A stretch of 10,465 nucleotides of DNA, from the NCBI GenBank assembly GCA_039810605.1, contig JBDHXH010000088.1:1-10465 (forward strand), given 5' to 3'. The notes beneath the pieces were generated by a model. It saw only the letters and a program-made list of their open reading frames with translations. It was not told where the DNA came from and ran no database searches. Source of the DNA: JAGPCH01 sp039810605 (GTDB lineage: Bacteria; Bacteroidota; Ignavibacteria; Tepidaquicellales; Tepidaquicellaceae). Both the position numbers and the translations under genes were made by a program. This document shows, piece after piece, positions 7,596 to 10,465 of this stretch (position 1 is the first letter of the stretch; each line of letters starts with the position of its first letter).

Positions 7596-8435
7596 TTACG
7601 CCTCGCTTATCTTCTGTTTCTTTTCATCGTCTTTCTTGATACCGATGTTCACGCGCTTCATCTTCGACCTCTGACTCGATTCGCCTTCGAATTGTTCTTT
7701 TAATTTGACAACACCGTTTCTGAAAATCGGAATGTAAGGATAGGAATCAAGCTTCGAACTTATTTCAAGATCTTTCTCAAATCCAAGCTGGGCAAGATAT
7801 TTCCCGTGTTCGCAAATATGAAACAGCCGGAGAATTTTTTCCTGTGAAGGGACATTTAGAAGCATAGCAAGATCATTGCATATATTCACTGCTGCAATTT
7901 CGGAGTCTCTCATCTCAAGGTTTCTCCCTGCGCTTAATTTCGACAAAAGCATTCCCGCACAAACTGCGTCTTCAAGACAAAAATCGTTCAGCTTGCCGGA
8001 ACAAATTATGGTAAAGTCTTCATCCATTGAATTCACATACTCCACAATAGCCGAAATATTTATAAAACTGCACAGCAGACATGTCTTCGCAAATTTAGAT
8101 TTAATGATTGCAAGAGTGCCGTTTGTAGTGCTGAATATCAGTGATCTGTCTTTCACCACTTCGGGTGTATATTCAGTCGGTGAATTTCCAAGATTGAAAC
8201 CATCAACAATTTTACCATTCCTCTCTCCGCAAAGCATGGAATTCTTCGAGCCTTTGGCAACTCTCACTGCAGTTGCAATTGTTTCTGTCGGTATTATTTC
8301 CTTCGCTCCGTTGGCAAGCGCAATCGTCATTGTTGTTGTCGCTCTCAATACATCGAGTATGATTACATTCCTGTCTTTTAAAACAAGGTCATCGCTAATC
8401 AACGATTGTGTAAGTAATATGTCTATTCTTTTCAT
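7596..8435 (-). CDS. comB: ComB-family 2-phosphosulfolactate phosphatase
   Basis: The protein fits the ComB family, named for the Mg-dependent phosphatase that converts 2-phospho-3-sulfolactate to 3-sulfolactate in coenzyme M synthesis. Visible family motifs are ILDVLRATTTM (26-36), CGERNG (69-74), NLGNSPTEYT (81-90), the active-site-like STTNGT (102-107), CSG (145-147) and LEDAVCAG (154-161). Family members are usually about 230-250 residues. This one has 279, with a charged tail from about 245 rich in K, R, E and S. No ComA (phosphosulfolactate synthase) or ComC is in view, so a real role in sulfolactate metabolism is inferred from family membership only; many bacterial ComB homologs have untested substrates. 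The ATG at 8433-8435 lacks a Shine-Dalgarno. The gene sits 24 bases after gcvT and 23 bases before ftsK, which suggests one transcript. Confidence 0.88.
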   Translation of the reverse strand: MKRIDILLTQSLISDDLVLKDRNVIILDVLRATTTMTIALANGAKEIIPTETIATAVRVAKGSKNSMLCGERNGKIVDGFNLGNSPTEYTPEVVKDRSLIFSTTNGTLAIIKSKFAKTCLLCSFINISAIVEYVNSMDEDFTIICSGKLNDFCLEDAVCAGMLLSKLSAGRNLEMRDSEIAAVNICNDLAMLLNVPSQEKILRLFHICEHGKYLAQLGFEKDLEISSKLDSYPYIPIFRNGVVKLKEQFEGESSQRSKMKRVNIGIKKDDEKKQKISEA

Positions 8436-8459
8436 TTCGGTTTAATATCTTTCATATAT

Positions 8460-9536
8460 TTAAATAAACGGAGTCTTGCAAATTGTGGCTTTTATTTTTC
8501 TGTCCCTCACTGCAATTTCTATCGTAGTTCCGTTCTTGTTAAATCCGTTTTCAATGTAAGCCAGTCCGATGTTCTTGTTGAGCATAGGTGAAAGACTTCC
8601 GCTTGTAACTGTTCCGATTTTTTTTCCGTTTGAAAAAACCTCCTGACCGTGACGGGCTACCATCCTGTCATCAACGACAAAGCCCACAAGTTTTCGTGTA
8701 AGATTCTCCTTTGCTTTGAGTATTGATTCTTTACCGTTGAAATCACCCTTGTCAGTTTTTGTAATCCAGCCAAGCCCGGCCTCAATGGTGTTTGTTGTCT
8801 CATCCATATCATTACCATAGAGCCGGAATGCATACTCCAAGCGAAGCGTATCACGCGCGCCAAGTCCAACGGGTTTTATTCCGAATTCTTTGCCCGCTTC
8901 AAATATCGCATTCCAAAGCGCTTCTGATTTTCCGACATCGGAAGAAGAATAGATTTCAAAACAGACTTTCTCTCCCGTGTATCCCGTATGCGAAATTAAT
9001 GCTTTCTGTCCGGCAATTGTTCCGGATGCAAATTTGTAATAATCCATATTTGATAAATCCACATCCGTAAGCTTCTGCAGAGTTGCCAGTGAATTTTTCC
9101 CCTGAACCGCAAGCAAAGAAAATTCATCCGAGACATTTTTCAATTCAACATCACCGGAAACATTTTCCTTCATCCAGTTAAAATCTTTTTCAATATTAGA
9201 AGCATTTATAACCAGCATGAAGTGGTCATCACATCTGTACACCAGCAGATCGTCAACGATACCGCCATCATTGTAACACATTGCCGAATACTGAACATCC
9301 CCCACATCAAGCTTTGATACATCATTGGTCGTAATCTTCTGAACAAAATCAAATGCATCTTTGCCCCGAACTTCAACTTCACCCATGTGTGAAACATCAA
9401 AGACACCAACTGAATCTCTTACTGCTTTATGCTCTGCAATTATCCCTTCGTACTGAATGGGCATATCAAACCCTGCGAACTCTGCCATCTTCGCACCCAG
9501 CTTCACATGAATGTTGTGAAATGCCGTTCTCTTCAA
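8460..9536 (-). CDS. gcvT: Glycine cleavage system T-protein (aminomethyltransferase)
   Basis: GcvT takes the aminomethyl group from lipoylated H-protein, releases ammonia and forms 5,10-methylene-tetrahydrofolate. The 358-residue protein has the normal family length. It shows GAKMAEFAGFDMPIQYEG (14-31), EHKAVRDSVGVFDVSHMGE (35-53), YNDGGIVDDLLVYR (88-101, containing the folate-binding aspartate region D95/D96), HTGYTGE (183-189), and GLGARDTLRLEYAFRLYGND (224-243). The start is a TTG at 9534-9536. The codon just before it is a TAA stop, and the KRTAFHNIHVKLGAKM sequence matches the family N-terminus, so no earlier start is possible and the next ATG (residue 17) would cut conserved sequence. 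No gcvH or gcvP is present, so the other glycine-cleavage genes must lie elsewhere. comB follows after 24 bases. Confidence 0.97.
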   Translation of the reverse strand: MKRTAFHNIHVKLGAKMAEFAGFDMPIQYEGIIAEHKAVRDSVGVFDVSHMGEVEVRGKDAFDFVQKITTNDVSKLDVGDVQYSAMCYNDGGIVDDLLVYRCDDHFMLVINASNIEKDFNWMKENVSGDVELKNVSDEFSLLAVQGKNSLATLQKLTDVDLSNMDYYKFASGTIAGQKALISHTGYTGEKVCFEIYSSSDVGKSEALWNAIFEAGKEFGIKPVGLGARDTLRLEYAFRLYGNDMDETTNTIEAGLGWITKTDKGDFNGKESILKAKENLTRKLVGFVVDDRMVARHGQEVFSNGKKIGTVTSGSLSPMLNKNIGLAYIENGFNKNGTTIEIAVRDRKIKATICKTPFI

Positions 9537-9565
9537 TTATAGATTTAAAATTAATAAATATTCAT

Positions 9566-9604
9566 AGTGAGTTATCCTGATACACTCTGTGCTTAGGATT
9601 CACT
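9566..9604. other. Bulged hairpin in the talC-gcvT spacer
   Basis: Arms AGTGA-gtt-ATCCT (9566-9578) and AGGAT-TCACT (9595-9604) pair over ten bases with one 3-base bulge and a 16-base loop. It occupies half of the 78-base spacer between the transaldolase stop and the gcvT start. No T-run follows on either strand, so it is not a standard intrinsic terminator. It could be a weak attenuator, an mRNA-stabilising end of the talC message, or chance. The spacer is too short to hold a glycine riboswitch. Confidence 0.45.
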
Positions 9605-9614
9605 CAACACCCGT

Positions 9615-10262
9615 TTAAGAATTCAATTTTTTCCAGTCGCTCAAAAACTTTTCGAGCCCAATATCTGTAAGCGGATGTTTAATCAACTGTTCAATGACCT
9701 TGAACGGAATCGTTGCAATGTCGGCACCGAGCATCGCGCTTTCTATAAAATGTATAGGGTGTCTTACAGAAGCAACAAGCACTTTTGTCTGATAATTATA
9801 ATTCCCGTAAATCTGAACTATCTGGGAAACAATATCCATTCCGTTATGTGAAATGTCATCGAGCCTGCCTACAAACGGACTGATAATATATGCGCCGGCT
9901 TTTGCGGCGAGAACCGCCTGTGATGCAGAGAAACAAAGAGTTACATTGGTTCTTATTCCTTCCTGCGCAAAGATTTTCACAGCCTTAAGACCGTCTTTGA
10001 TCAGCGGAACTTTCACAACTATGTTCTTATGTATCTTTGCCAATTCGCGACCCTCTTTCAGGATGTCATCTGTCTTTGTTGAGACAACTTCTGCGCTGAC
10101 ATCTCCGTCAACAATGTTGCAGATCTTTTCAAGCATTGAGCGGAAATCTTTGTGTCCCTCTTTTGCTACCAGAGACGGGTTTGTTGTCACTCCGTCGAGA
10201 ATGCCCATGTCATTGACTTCGCGGATCTCATCGAGATTAGCCGTATCTATAAATATTTCCAT
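9615..10262 (-). CDS. tal: Transaldolase of the TalC/Fsa (MipB) subfamily
   Basis: The enzyme moves a dihydroxyacetone unit between sugar phosphates in the non-oxidative pentose phosphate pathway. At 215 residues it belongs to the short transaldolase subfamily, which also contains E. coli fructose-6-phosphate aldolase (FsaA). Motifs are FIDTANLDEI (4-13, with D6), GVTTNPSLVAKEG (24-36), the Schiff-base lysine K84 in IVVKVP, ISPFVGRLDD (127-136), and KVLVASVRHP (160-169). Two positions separate the activities. The residue equivalent to FsaA Tyr131 (TalB Phe178) is F130, and the one equivalent to FsaA Gln59 (TalB Glu96) is E58. Both match true transaldolase, so I infer EC 2.2.1.2 rather than aldolase. 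The ATG at 10260-10262 has no Shine-Dalgarno. gcvT lies 78 bases downstream, across a hairpin. Confidence 0.95.
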   Translation of the reverse strand: MEIFIDTANLDEIREVNDMGILDGVTTNPSLVAKEGHKDFRSMLEKICNIVDGDVSAEVVSTKTDDILKEGRELAKIHKNIVVKVPLIKDGLKAVKIFAQEGIRTNVTLCFSASQAVLAAKAGAYIISPFVGRLDDISHNGMDIVSQIVQIYGNYNYQTKVLVASVRHPIHFIESAMLGADIATIPFKVIEQLIKHPLTDIGLEKFLSDWKKLNS

Positions 10263-10320
10263 GATTAAAAGATTACTTTACAAAAATTTATTTAAACGTA
10301 TGAAAAATAGGTATAATAAT

Positions 10321-10350
10321 ATTGTATAGAAAGTGAGAAGGAGTTCACAA
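10321..10350 (-). promoter_or_regulatory. Possible sigma-70-like promoter upstream of the transaldolase gene
   Basis: On the minus strand, TTGTGA (10345-10350) and TACAAT (10321-10326) are separated by 18 bases. They match the -35 and -10 consensus at 4/6 and 5/6 positions, and would give a leader of roughly 50 bases before the transaldolase ATG. In such AT-rich DNA this match is weak evidence, and Bacteroidota-type organisms use a different promoter consensus. Confidence 0.2.
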
Positions 10351-10368
10351 AGCTCCATGAGCTCCATG
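10351..10368. repeat. Tandem pair of the 9-base unit AGCTCCATG
   Basis: Two perfect head-to-tail copies (10351-10359 and 10360-10368) lie in the 203-base gene-free right end (10263-10465). The repeat is unusually GC-balanced for this spacer. On the minus strand it reads ATGGAGCTC-ATGGAGCT and supplies two in-frame ATGs to a 29-codon frame. Nothing else certain is visible in this end region. Confidence 0.6.
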
Positions 10369-10465
10369 CTATGTACACGTCTATTAACAAATGATGAAGT
10401 CTTAAATTACCTGTAAAAAGTATAAAGAAAAATGGCGCTGTAACACTTAATTTTGTAAAATAAAA

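Noticed and set aside
7876..8445. A 189-codon plus-strand frame covering most of comB
   Set aside because: It is exactly antisense to a well-supported ComB gene, matches no family I recognise, and arises from codon bias of the real gene.
9537..9614. Glycine riboswitch before gcvT
   Set aside because: The 78-base spacer is too short for the aptamer and lacks its conserved core; only a simple bulged hairpin is seen.
9853..10329. A 158-codon plus-strand frame opposite the transaldolase
   Set aside because: It is antisense to a highly conserved enzyme, low in complexity, with no recognisable motifs.

Overview
The window reads as ordinary chromosomal backbone from a free-living bacterium of the Bacteroidota / Ignavibacteriota-Chlorobiota (FCB) type. 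This placement is an inference. It rests on the AT-rich spacers, the near absence of Shine-Dalgarno sequences before the starts, the style of the secreted-protease pro-region, and the general look of the FtsK, PPK and GcvT proteins. No tRNA, rRNA, CRISPR array, insertion sequence or phage gene is visible, and no gene-free stretch exceeds 300 bases.

Every supported gene lies on the minus strand, so transcription runs from high to low coordinates. In that order they are: a TalC/Fsa-family transaldolase (10262-9615); the glycine-cleavage T-protein gcvT (9536-8460); a ComB-family 2-phosphosulfolactate phosphatase (8435-7596); the DNA translocase ftsK (7572-5020); a secreted DUF1579 protein (4882-4313); polyphosphate kinase ppk1 (4157-2028); the N-terminal half of carbamoyl-phosphate synthase large subunit as a separate gene (1971-484); and the start of an exported, reprolysin-like protein that runs off the left edge (347-1).

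Two groups are suggested by spacing. gcvT, comB and ftsK are separated by only 23-24 bases and probably share a transcript. ppk1 and the carB half-gene are 56 bases apart, behind a strong symmetrical terminator (4221-4253) that closes off the DUF1579 gene. DUF1579 has its own spacer on both sides and the only good Shine-Dalgarno in the window. The metabolic roles (pentose phosphates, one-carbon units, sulfolactate, polyphosphate, carbamoyl phosphate) do not form one pathway, so the order looks like housekeeping linkage rather than a dedicated system.

The points most worth a second look are: the carB half-gene with no second half beside it and no ATG/GTG/TTG at its expected N-terminus; the active-site residues that make the 'fructose-6-phosphate aldolase-like' protein a transaldolase; a bacterial ComB homolog with a charged C-terminal tail; a bulged hairpin between talC and gcvT; and the TTG start of gcvT directly abutting a stop codon. 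I found no convincing undescribed multi-gene system.
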